Source of the DNA: Apus apus | Lineage: Eukaryota; Chordata; Aves; Apodiformes; Apodidae | NCBI RefSeq assembly: GCF_020740795.1 | Contig: NC_067285.1 | Coordinates: 40,956,511 to 41,020,510 of the forward strand | Reading direction: 5' to 3' | Length of the DNA: 64,000 bases | Part shown: positions 1 through 12,700 of the stretch, in pieces | Numbering within the stretch: the first letter of the stretch is position 1 | Layout: each line of letters starts with the position of its first letter | Position numbers and translations under genes: made by a program | Notes under the pieces: generated by a model | What the model was told of the DNA's origin: nothing | Seen by the model: only the letters and a program-made list of their open reading frames with translations | The model's database searches: none

Positions 1-599
1 TTGATGGTAGGATATTGGGCATGTTTCTTGAGTCCACATCTTGAGCCAAACACCTTCTGTCCCAACTCTTCTAGGATGAACCTGTGCTCGTGCTACCCTT
101 GCTTAAGGGCAGGGTTGTTCAGCTGTCACTGGGGGCTAGGTCAGAGGAAGGTAGGTTGTGAAAGGATGCCTTGGGCTGAGCAAAGTAATCTCAAATTGCT
201 ATGGTGACAACTTTCCTTCAGCTGCTGCCTAGTTCCAGAGCCACCAGCTGTGCAGTAATACCCAGCTTTTCACTTCCCTAGAGAATTCTCCATGTGGACT
301 GAGCTGAACCAAATGTCTGCCTACGTGGAGGTTCAGACACTACGTGGGAATGATTTGATGTTTAGTACAAGCTCCCTCCTAAATTTATCTTCATAGGAAA
401 TACGATTTTTTTATCTCAAGAAAACATTTCAGGTCCTTGCACCTTTTGCCAGCTTGTCATTACTGTTCCATTTGCCTCCATGCACAGGAGCCATGAGCTT
501 CTGGCTATGGTTTCTTTCCCAGATGTTGTGGTCTGGGAATGTGCCTGGTGTCAATAGAAACGTTTTGTCCTGTAGCTCTGCCTGTTCTTTTAGGTTTAC

Positions 600-748
600 C
601 TTCCTTGATCCCAAAGCAGTGGCACCATTCCTTCAGAGCAATGAGTTTGTCTTGGTCCCCATCACACTCCTGGAAGAAGCGGGTTATGCAGTGTTCCATG
701 GGAACGAGGGAGGCTCTCAAAGGTGCCAGCTCTGAGTGTGTTAGTAAT
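600..748 (-). CDS. SPARCL1: SPARCL1 exon: EF-hand pair, penultimate coding exon
   Basis: 149 nt. The acceptor AG is at 750-749 after a TC-rich tract and the donor GTAAAC begins at 599. The split AGA arginine codon joins it to the upstream exon. It encodes [20 protein letters not shown] and a second EF loop [13 protein letters not shown], ending at FGIKE plus one base. The length matches its 149-nt neighbour, as I recall for SPARC-family EF exons. Confidence 0.93.
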
Positions 749-3700
749 CTGAAAGAAAGAGCAGGTACATGGAGCTGCATTTCATACAGTTCATATAGGG
801 ACATAGAGTGTGTTATCAGGCAGTTCACAGATGACAGCAAGCTAGGTGGGAGTGTTGATCTGTGTGAGGGTAGGGAGGCTCTACAGAGAGACTTGGATAG
901 ATTGGATCCCTGGGCTAATGTCAGTGGTCTGGGCTTCAACAAGGCCAAGTGCCAGGTCCTGCACTTGGGCCACAACAACCCCAGGCAACGCTCCAGGCTT
1001 GGGGGAGTGTGGCTGGAAAGTGTCTGGCAGAAAAGGACCTGGGGGTTCTCATTGACAAGTGGCTGAATGTGAGCCAGCAGTGTGCCCAGGTGGCCAAGAA
1101 AGCCAGTGACATCCTGGCTTGTAATGAAATAGTGTGACCAGCAGAAGTAGAGAGGTCATTGTCCCCCTGTCCTCAGCACTGGTGAGGCCACGCCTGGAGT
1201 GTTGGGTTCAGTTTTGGGCACCTCAATTCAAGGAGATCTTGAGGTGCTGGAGCAAGGAAAGAGGAGGGCAACGAAGCTGGTGAAGGGCGTGGAGAATCAA
1301 TCTGATGCAGAGGGCTTGAAGGAGCTGGGAATGTGTAGTCTGAGGAGGCTAAGGGGAGACCTCATCAGTCTCTACAGCTGCCTGAAAGGTCATTGTAGAG
1401 AGGTTGGTGCTGGTCTCTTCTCACAGGTCCTTAGCCACAGAACAAGAGGGAATGGCTTCAAGCTGCAACAGGGCAGGTTTAGACTGGACAGCAGGAAAAA
1501 TGTTTCCACAGCAAGAGTGGTTAGACCCTGGAATAGGCTGCCCAGGGAGGTGGTGGAGTCACCATCCCTGGATGTGTTGAAGGGTGGTTTGGATGTGGTG
1601 TTGGTGGAGATGGTTTAGGGGAGAACTGGGTAGAGTAGGGATGGTGGTTGGACTCGGGGATCCCCAGGGGCTTTTCCGACCTGAGTAGTTCTGCGATGCT
1701 ATGATTTCATTAATAAATTGTCAGGATCATCAAAGATTATCTAAGCTGCTAGAAGAAGACACTGATGACACTGACTTTGACAGGTGGAATCTGTTCTGGT
1801 AGTGAATCTGTCCCAGGTCATCCTGATGATGAAAGATACCTGATAAACTGATTCAACTGCTGTATTTTCACAAACATTTTTTTGCCAAAACAAGTATTAC
1901 TGAGATTGATTATGGAGTTCTGCTGTTGATCTTCAGGAGATCAAGCTTGCAAAGGTGCTTAGCTATGTTCTAAGACAGTAGGTGTGATTAGGATGAGGTG
2001 TTGAGGGCATGCAGGTTTGAAACATTTATCCCAGCCTGCAATCTAAGACATGTTCTTAGAAGTTGGGGGCTTCCTCTGAACTGTGACACTGATGCTGTTT
2101 TACTGTATCTGCTCCTTAAACAGAGACACTTGTGTGGTATTAGTTGAAAACTAGTGAATTATTGCTGACTTGGCCTTGGCCTTGAGTACCTTGCCTGTGG
2201 CTCTTAGCTTCAGTAATAACAGGATCTCCTGAGCCTTGTTTTCTTGCAGGACCAGGGTGTTAGTAGCTACTAAGACACTGTAGAGCTTAAGGTGTGTAGT
2301 ATGTAATGATGAAAGAAAGGCAAGAGGAAAACAGGTTCTGACCTAAGACAGGGCTCCAAATGAGAGAAGTTGTGTCTTAGAGATGAATGCCCCCTCAGAA
2401 AGGGGGGGGATCCTGGCTTCCCTCAGCTGAGGGGCTGCTCTTGGACACAGAATCTTTTGAGTGGTTTAGGAAAGTGTAACAGCTTGAGCTTAAATGGCAA
2501 ACTGGAACTGACCCCACAAAGGTTTTGCCTATTTTTTTTTACCTGTCAGCAGGGTGCTGATCAAGCTGATGGAACTGCCAGTGCACAGGATACACATACA
2601 TGTGGTAATTTTTCTCAAAGTCATGCAGGAGCAGCTCAACGGCGTGGTCGCCGGCGACAAGGCGCTTGTCGTTCTGGTAGATCTTTTTAACCTGAACACA
2701 ACAGAGAAATGTATTATTTAGGGATAAAAATCTGTCATGAAGGGATCTATGCAGCAAGGAGGTATTTCCAATGGGGAAATGGGTTTTAGTGTTTGTGGCC
2801 ATACACAACACGAAAAGTTGGCCTCTGTCTGTGGCAAGTTTGGTAGTAACTAGAAGGGAAGTGAAATTCCTGTGGCCTAATCACTAGACTCAGCTAAGCA
2901 GGGGCAGCAGCTTCAGGTTGCTAGGGGATGAAACCAGTTCTATCATGTTTGTTGATCTTCTGTCCTGAGGCAAGCAACTCAAGCTTTGGTGTGAAATAAG
3001 CCATCTTGGAAATCATCTGATTCATACCGTTTAGTATGAGGTGTTCTGGGTAGGTCAGTTTCCCCATTGGTAACTCTAAATAGCCTTTGGTGCTGCTCAA
3101 ACCTACTTTGTGTAAACCTTCTGTGACCTACCACATGTACTTCCTACTCCAGAGTTAGAGCTGCTCAGGTCTGGTTTTAACTTAAACCTTTTTTTCTAAC
3201 AGTTAAGATTTTTTTAGGCAGTTATGGCATCTATATCTTCAAAACCAAAACTGCTGTCACCAATTGGCTTGGCACAAATCCTTCTCTTAAAAAAGAAGTC
3301 CCATTGGCATGAGATGCTTATTCTGATTTAAACCAATATAGTGTGATGCTGCAGGTCTACTGGATGGTAGAAGGCAACTCTTTTCTCTTAAAACTGTCAG
3401 ACTTGTGTCACTTGCTAACCCTGGACGGAGCATGTGGCTGGATTAAATAGTGCAAATGATACACTCAAGTGTTGAGTCCGTTTTCAGGTACTTCTGTAGT
3501 GGTGGCCTACTACAAGGTATGTCTCAAGAAGATGAGAGGAGCTACTTTTGGTTGGTCCAAGGCAGGGTTCTCCTGCCCCCATGAGGGTCCCCTAAACTCT
3601 CTATTGTAAATACATCTTGAATCCTGCTGTCAGGCTCCCCAGGCTGAGTTCAGGTCCTTCCTTTCTTCCTTGAAATACTTGTGCATTGTCATCAGACCTT

Positions 3701-6700
3701 CTCCCTCTTCCAGGGCACTTAAAAAGCTGAGTGGCACAAGTGCTTTCAACTCATGGGACTCCACAGGTGAACTCTTGGCTGGCTGTTCCCTCTTATTCTG
3801 TCTTTTAATTACTTAGCTATACCCAGATCTTCCATCTTATGCTTAGTCTTCTCAAGTCTTTTGAGAAGTGACACTAGCTGCATGACGTGGATCATCCTTA
3901 CCTAAAGATTAGTTGATCTTTCCAGCATCTTGGTCACTTAGCACCTCCCTGAACAGAAGCTGTTCCTTGTCTTATCAAGCAGATGATGTTTCTCTAGGTA
4001 TGCACTAATTCTGCCTTTTCTGCCTTTTTGTAGGCACTGAATTCAAATGAATGTGCTTATTTAGCATGTGCCTGGACAGAAGGAACACTAATAGCAGAAA
4101 TGTGTCTCAGTTTAAATGAATACAAGGGGGCATATCAGTTTATTTTGCAACTTGTGAGCCTAATTGAGTCTAAATCACCTTAACCAGAGAGGGATTGCTC
4201 ATAGGAAATGGGAGAACTTGTCAGAGGTGAATCACTTTTTTTTCCCCACAGGGTTAGTCCAGCTCTAACAATGGTCTTGTTTAAAGGATTGCTGACCTTA
4301 CTCCTTTGCTTTTCAGTTAGAAATCCAGCAGTATCCAGGTCACGTTCATAATACTGCATAAGGATGTTTTTCAGCCAGTCTCTCATCCTGAGAGGGAACT
4401 GATCCACTTCATAATCAGTGCAGTGAGGGATGTCTGTGCCAAACAGCAGAGCTTTTGTTAGCAAGTGATATGTTAGGTCTCCATTCAAGCATTTCTGAGT
4501 CTAGCTAGGTTGGATTCTCACTAGCAAGCTTCCAGTTAATCTTAAAATGGATGGAGCTGTTAACACATAAAATTGGAAATGCAATTAATGGGTTCCATTA
4601 GAAATCTATGATTCTTGGCTTGCCTGGTTGTGCAAGCCACAACCTTTTTAATATTTGTGCAGCTTCTGAGCAGAGTTGTGCAGTCAAACTGTTAGCAGTC
4701 AGTTGCATGAAAGCAGAGTACTCGACAGCAAGAGAATATTCTGGCAGAGAGTGCACTTTCCTTCCAGAGTATGCAGCAGTTGGAGATCGTGGAGTTCAGT
4801 TCTGGCTTTTAGATCCTGACTTCTGCATTGGGCATCTAAGTAGGTGGGTGGTTTGGTTTGGATTTGACATTTTCATTTCTTAACTGGCTGTAAATACTGG
4901 TTTTCTGGTCAAGGTATGAAGCAATGGGAGCATGTGAGACAGTGCAGAGGGAAGACAGGGTTGACAAATTGGTGTCAGCACAGCAGGAAGATCTTTAGGA
5001 TTCAGATGGTTAGTACCCTTAGTCATTAAAAAAAACCCAACATGTTTTAAACATTGTTTAGGATTTGAAGGTCTTAATTACTTGGTAATTGGTGCAGAAG
5101 GGGAAGAGCAGAGGGGGTAAGCAGGTAACTTAGGCCTAGCTGGTAGTTAAGGCTACTGGCTCTTTATGCCTAGGTGAATTCCTTATAGATAAACAAGCCT
5201 TACATTTGCAGGAGCCCATATAGTCTAGGTGCAACTGGCGTCCCATTTTTGTCCCTTCAAGTTGACATTTGGTGCCAAAGAGTTGACAGGTACCCTCATA
5301 AGTCTTATTATCTGTACCACAAACCTAGAGGAGGAGAGAAAAACAAAATAAATCCCTCCCTCCTACTGCATGGAGAAAAATTCTGGTCACTCATACAGGC
5401 CTGACAATAATAGAAGTACTGTTAACATGTGGTGTAGCAGTTGTGAATACCCACAGGGAGCTCCTGTGACCAGAAGTATTGAGAATTGTAGTTAGGTGCC
5501 TACGTAAGGATTGGTTGCCTGCCCTTAAAGACACAGTTTTGAGGCAATGGGATTTGTTTTTGAAGTAGTGATATAGTTTCTGGGATGGTACAGGTTGAAT
5601 ACATGAGATATGTAGTAGCATTCAGTATATGCTCTAAAACATCAAATGGGTAAGTAGAACTTTGAGTGACAGGGAAAAGCTGTGATAGTTGAGAGACTAA
5701 GTGAAACAAATCACTTTGCACAGACCTGTCAGGGTTGGAAGGGACCTCTGGAGATTACCTAGTCCAACTCCCTGCTAAAGCAGGATGGCCCAGAGCACAT
5801 TGCACAGGACTGCATCCAGGTGGGTGTGGAATGGCTCCAGAGAAGGGGGCTCCACAAACCCCCTGGGCAGCCAGTCCCAGTGCTTTGTCACCCTCCTAGT
5901 AAAGCAGTTATTTCTCATATTTAAATGGCACTTCCCATGTTCCAGCTTGTGACTGTTGTCCCTCATCCTGTCCCTGGGAACTACTGAGCAGAGTCTGGCT
6001 CCATCCTCCCTGCACCTGCCCTTCAGATACTTACAGGCATTCATGAGGTCTCCCCTCAGCCTTCTCCAGGCTAAAGAATCTCAGCCTTTCCTCCTCAGGG
6101 AGATGCTCCAATCCCCCAACCCTCTCTGTTGCCCTGTACTGGACTCTCTCCAGCATTTCCCTGTCTCTCCTGAACTGGGGAGCCCAGAACTGGACCCAGT
6201 TCTCCAGATGTGGCCTCCCCAGGGCAGAGCAGAGGGGCAGGATGACCTCCCTCAACCTGCTGGCCACACTTTTCCTTAGGTACCCCAGGATTCTGTTGGC
6301 CTTTGTGGCAACAAGAGCATTATGTACTTACTGTGTAGCTACATGTGTTCATACTGTGCTCAAGCTCTGCTCAGTGAGTTTGGATACTCTGTACTTTCAC
6401 ATTGTTGGAATCAGCCAAACCCACGTGCATGCTTTTTAAGGTAGAATTATTAAAATAACAGCAGAGCAACGTGTGATCTTGTCAGCTTCATGGTTAGCTT
6501 TCCCCCATGCTGTGCACTGAATGAAATACTTACATGCTCATAGTCTTTGGTGGAAGGACAAGCAGCAGGATCTTGACACACACAGCTGGGTTTCCCTTGT
6601 TTGTCCACCTGGCAGACTTTACCCCTTTTGCAGTGGAAGTTCCGACAGGGATCTAGCAATCCTAGCAAGGAGGAGGGAATTTTAGAGGGGATGAGATGAA

Positions 6701-9700
6701 GCCAAGTGTGCATTTTGGGTACTACTGACAGTCAAAGCAAAAGACAGCCCAGTATTCAGTAAGAAGTCATGTGCTTTCTGTAAGTTTGTTAAAATGCAGC
6801 TGGATCTTGCATTGAACAAAGCAAGCCTAAGTTTAAATGGGAATTTTTGAGAGACTTCTAGCGGTCCCAGGGCTATTCTTCTTCTAAAAGGACTGACATT
6901 CACTTCCAGCTTCCTCTGGTGAAACAGCATTGGCACTTGTCCCACTCCTCCTTGAGTTGAAGCTACTCTTCTGAAGTGGAACAGTTTCAATGCAAGGTAA
7001 TTCCCATCCCTGTGTCACTGACACAAAAACCTGGGCACTGCCTACCAGTGTTTTTCACAAACCAATGGGTAAATACAAGGGGGTGTGGAAGGGATTCTCC
7101 TGGAACATAACTGATGCAGGATTGTGGACAAGCATGGTTTAATCATGTGAAATTGTGTGCTGCCAAAGGCAGAAAAGAAATGCAGATCAGCAGATTCCCC
7201 AGCTACAGAGTTAAATGCTGGCTTTGCTTGTGGCTTACCCAGGAGAGCCTTCTCACTCCTGTTGCTTCCACTTTCCATGTCCCCATGGGAGCTGCCTGTA
7301 GTCTTCAACTGTACAGTCACAGAGACATAAGGAGAAGTTGTGGTCAGTCTTGGGAAGAAAAAAATAAAACTTGGACAAAATTTTGTTCAGGTACAAGTAC
7401 AGAGCTGAGTGAGACACTGCTCTGTGTGCAGCAAAATGAGATTGCCAGGCAAAATGCCTGAGAAGTCCACAAACTCTGGTAGTATTAGTCATAGAGTGGT
7501 GGAATGGTTTGGGTTGGGAGGGACCTTTAAAGATCATCTAGATCCAACCCCTCCTGCATGGGCAGGGACACCTCCCACCAGACCAGGTTGCTCAGAGCCC
7601 CATCCAACCTGCCCTTCAAACCTTCCAGGGATGGGGCTTCCACAGCTTCCCTGAGTGCTCTATTATTTGGAAAAAAAAAATAGAAGGTGGAGAGAGAAAC
7701 TGGAGGTTCTGCAGTACTTGACATGTAGCAGAACAGTGCCTTGAGGTTGGCAGAGTTGGTGCTTTGAGTCTGGGTTTGCTCTCCAGGTCAGTGAGCATGA
7801 GCTGCTCTCAGCAGTGCCTGGGAGCAGCAGCACCCTGAGCTGCCAGGCACATGAGGCAGGAGGAGAAGGGCAGGATGTCTCTTCAGTTTTGTCCCTTTAG
7901 TGCTGTGGGAAGGTGCCTGCCCTCTCTCACAGGGATGCCTCCTATCACTTTGTTAATGGGACACATGCTCCTCTAGCAGCTGTAGGAAAACTCACTCCTT
8001 TCTTTTGAAGAGCACCCCTGGTAATCCACTGGTTATCTGATGTCTGACTGGGGTGTGGGGGGGTCTGGCTGCAACACCCTCCTTTCTCTGAAGGGACAAA
8101 GCTCACATCCTTCATCATGGGTGAAAGGATGCCAGTTATTCTGGGGACTCCAGCCCTGCCTTTCCAAGCTGTTCATTTTTGTGTGCTAATATTTAAAAAT
8201 CTTTGGGAGAGAGGAGTAACCAGTTGGCTTGTTATTGGGTTCCAAGTTTTGTATCCGTGTCTCCATAGTTACTTGTACATTTCATTACCCAGCTCAGTGG
8301 GGATGGAGCTGTTATGTTGTGCTGTTATGTTGTTCCTGGTACAACTTCACCTAAATGTTAAATATGAAGTGCCACTGCAGGACTCAGATGAATAACGAAT
8401 AAAAGGCAAGATAAGACTTCTACATATTAATTACACCTGTTTTTCTCCAAAATATCCTTTCAATAATCAGGAATTTAAGTTTGGGGCTGGTTCTTCTCCC
8501 CCTACCCCCCTTTTGTTTTTTTCTTTGAGTATCACAACTTTATTTTAAGGAGAATTTACCTTCTCTTCATTTTCCATTGAACTGATGCTCTGAACAGAGC
8601 CACCTGTTTCCAGTTGTTGCTCACTGTCAGAGTTAGGTGGCTCACAGTCACCTTGTTCAGAGGAAAGACAATCTTTATCCTTGACATCTTGGTAGCCCTC
8701 AGGGTCTCTGCGACTTGCAGTGTGATCTTCAGCGATTCCTTTGTACTCAGTACTGGTGCTCTCGGGGTTATTGCTCTGGATTCTCTCCTCTTCCTCATAG
8801 GCTGCTTCTCTCCAGGTGTTGCTGAGATCTTCCTCACCATCAACATCACCACTGTCATGACTATCATCATCAGTATTGCTGTCCTCCATATCTTGTCTTT
8901 TCACCACGGTGCTGTGATCACTCTGATCACGGACTTGACTTTCAAATTTCCTGTTTTGGCTTTGCCATTTGTCATCCTGATCTTCATGAAGGGTTTTTTG
9001 AGGGAGGGGAATTCCTTCTTGATAAGGCTGCTTCCGGCTGTTCTCACTCTCTTCTCCCTCTAGGCCCAGTTTCTCTCTCTTGGTTACCCAGATGGATTGA
9101 CTGGAAGCTCTGAGGCCGTCATCAGCTTGCATCCTGTTTTCATTTCGCTGTCTTTTGTGCTGGTTGCTTTGATTTGTCTGGTGGTCCTTGTGCTTCATAT
9201 ACCTGTGATCAGTTTTCTCACCCCATTCCTCATCCTCCTCTTCCACACCTTCTTCATCACTTTCCCTGCTCTTTTCAGATAGGCCAACTGTGTTTTTGTT
9301 GTATTTCCATATGTTATGCTCATGATCAAGGCTCAGAGCATCCTCTGGGTTTTCTGCACTGCCCAGACCGTGTCGACTGGCTGCATTGCTGTGTTTCTCA
9401 TGCTTCCTGAACTGGGAATGCTCAGAACTGAACAGTTCTCTGCCACTGCTTCCAGAGTCACTCTCCTGGTTATCAGAAGCCAAACCTGGTTTGTTGCTCA
9501 GCGCAAGGAAATTGATGCTTTTTAGGCTGTTTTTCCCTTGATGCTCACTACCTGTTTTCCTTAGTTTTCTAGTGGGCTGGGGCTCATCCCTGTGCTCAGC
9601 ATCTGCTGCTGATACTTCTGGTTTTAGGTTTCTGTGACCAGGAAGCAAATCAGCCTTGTCTGCATATCCTGCCTTCTCTTCCTGTGGGGCTTCAGGATTA

Positions 9701-12700
9701 AGCTCTTCAGTCTTAAAACAAAACAAAAACCAAGTAGATTAATCAATGTTAACATTTATTTGAACTTACTGCAGTATTTTTTGCCCTGTATTGCAAAGCG
9801 TGGCACTGACTTTTTGTTTGTAAATGCTCCTCTTAGGCAAGCCCAGAGCACAAAATTCACATCTGAAGAAGTCTCTGCAACTCTGTTCAAGATCTCATAG
9901 GAGACAGGTGTGTCTGGGTGAATTGTGAAATCTCAAAATGTTTAATGAGTAATTGAGTGTCATAATTCCAGGCACTTGTAGGCTGCAGTAATTCTCACTT
10001 GCCTCAGAGAAGGGGGGATGTGATAATCAACTTAAGTGGGAGGCCTGGGAAAAGAGGGGCAGGAGAAGAGAGAGCAGCTTTCACAAGGTGCTGTGCTAGT
10101 GATTTCTGACAAGTGCATCTTAACTATTTCATAATCAACATATTCATCTTTGTGGAGTCTGCTCTGTTGTTGCTTCCCACCTGAATTAATCAGGTTCTGT
10201 TTTATCTGGTGGCAACAAGTGTATCATGAGCTCACTAGCAGGAGTTAGGAGGGGGTTTGAATGGCTGTTTTTTTGCTTTATGTGCTGTCAAGCTAATAGC
10301 AAGACTTCTGGGAAAAGGTTCAAATGCTTGAGAAAGAGGTGGGAAGATGTCTGCTAGCTCTTGGTGTAGCAATTGCCTTTCTGCTGCTGTTGATATCACT
10401 GCAGCTGCTGGGTGAGTCAAGGCCCTTCCAGGAGCAGCAACATCTGAGATGTTTCTCAACAGCACCTGTGGATGTTTAGTGTTGCTTATTGCTCATTAAA
10501 ATATAGCACCTGATGCTGATTTTTTTCTTGATGCTTTTGGGAGTGTGTTTATGAAGATGAGACCTTCTCAGAGTCTAAGTTGCTGAAATAGCATTTCCTT
10601 CAGTGTGGGCAGAGTAGTGACTGCTTGGAAACAACCACTCCACTAACAAATGCAAATTTTAAACAATGGTAGGGTTAGAAATATTAATTTGGCTCTTAGC
10701 AGATCAGCTGTGTCCTGTTGCCTAATGTCAAGCTGGTATCTGAATGTTTTACAGGTTTGTCTTTTCCCTGGTGCTCTTCCTGATGCAGGAAAAGCACTGG
10801 GCAATATATTCACTGTGTTCTTTCCAACTCAGACTTTTTCAGGGAAAGTTTGTATGTTTGCTTAAATCTAACAGGAAATGAGTGAAGAGCTTTTCCAGGT
10901 TAAACACACATTTCTTGAAGACCTTATAAAAACTTACCTATGGGTTACTAAGTATCTCAAGCTGATATTAGAGCAGTTGAAAGTTAAGTTTCAAGGACAG
11001 GTTGTTTTTACACTGCTGCATACAACATATGTGTCTTAAAGCAAAAAAGCAATCTGTGAAGGGCTTTCAGATCCATGGAGTTAGAAACTATAAGGCCAAA
11101 GAGTCATGAGGATTGTCTGTGATGGGTGCTTGTGTTTGAAACAGTAGTTTGAGACAGATGTGGCTTGTGTCTGGATAGGAAACCTTGTTATGCACCACAG
11201 CCTCAATGCAGAGGTGGTTGGATGGGGCTTGGAGCAACCTGGTCTAGTGGGAGGTGTCCCTGCCCATGCAGTGGGGTTGGATCTAGATGATCTTGAAGGT
11301 CTGTTCCAACCCAAACCAGTCTGTGATTGTATGTGTCTGGATGTCATGCCTTTCCCCTCAGGATAAAAGAAACATTTAGAACTTGATTGCTTCTGGAGAT
11401 ACTTGGGTCTCTTAGTATGAGGGCAAATTTCAGGCTATGAAGCTGTAATTAGCTACTGTTGGGGAATAACTGTCCCTGCCCATGCAGGTGGGTTGGAACT
11501 AGATGATCTTGAAGGTCCCTTCCAACCCAAACCCTTCTGTGATGGTTTGCTTGGATATTGCAATGTTTTGTTTCCATCCAAGTGTCTTTTGTATGAGTGT
11601 TTTTTCTGGCAGGCAGCTGGAGGCTGCAACCTGGGGTTGATACCATAGTTTGTTTTGCTGGGTACTTCATGAGGAAAAGTTTTTGGTTTGGTTTGTTGTC
11701 ATAATGCAGAACACCATCCAGACTGACACAAAATGCATCTGGTGGGCTGCACACAGTGGATTATAATTCATATTAAAAAAAATAAAGTTAGCATCAGAGT
11801 TGGGACTTGGCATTTCTCACTATAGAACATGCTCTGAATGTAGTTGTTCCAAAACCTTCACTGGTTTGGAGCTAAGGCCCATTGTGTCTGAACCACAAAT
11901 GCTCCTCAGAATGGTGCAATAAGAAGGAATTTGGGTCAGCCACGAATGCAGAATTCTGAGCTCCCTCATTTCCATGCCTATATGGCTGCTCCAAGTCCCA
12001 TCACCATCAGGGCTGTGTAGCTGGAGTGTGAGCCCAGGGTGCTTTTCCAGGATGAGCTGTGCATCATGCTCTGTATTCTGCATAAACAAGTGCATTGGGG
12101 GCTGAAATTCCTGCGTGTTGGAGACTGGTGGGATAAATTGAGGAGTACATCCTCCTTGTCCACTGCAGCAGCAATAACCACAAGTTCAACTGCCAGGGGA
12201 GCTTGTTCGCCTTATTGAATATGGGTGTAGTCATTATAGGTGGGGGTTAATTTCAGGTAATTATTTCAAATAATTGAAACTTTTGTTGTGAGCTTTAGAT
12301 CTTGTCCTGTTTCTAGCTGTGTTATGTGAGGCATGAGGTGCTTGGTACTAATTCTTGTGATGAGGGAGGCTGCATCTTTTTAACCTAAATCAATTTGTCA
12401 GCCACTACATATGTGCCTTATATATATTAGAGGAACACTATAGGTTGCCTCTTAATGTTTAATGAACAAAAGTACCTTTTCTGGAGTTTTCTGTCCATGG
12501 GTTCCAAGTTTGTTGTTTAAGGGATGGGTCTAGAAGAGACAAATATATATTCAGAATACGCATGTAAATACAAATCTTGCACAGGGCCATGGGGTGATAT
12601 AGAGGGTTCACAGAATGGGAGCTTAAATCCCCAGCAGTAATAGCATGAGGAGGACTTACTGGAATAGCAAAAGCTGATCCTAGAAGACAAATGAAGAGAG

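Noticed and set aside
1-590. Search for the terminal SPARCL1 exon
   Set aside because: No acceptor followed by the short acidic C-terminal codons is visible on the minus strand, so it is placed off the left edge.
8614-9525. Plus-strand frames with hydrophobic, membrane-like sequence
   Set aside because: They are the antisense of the acidic SPARCL1 exon: GAA/GAT-rich sense codons read as Phe/Leu/Ile-rich on the other strand.
12459-12529. Frame [19 protein letters not shown] as the second SPARCL1 exon reading
   Set aside because: Out of phase with the signal exon (phase 0) and the acidic exon (phase 0). The phase-0 reading is open and used instead.
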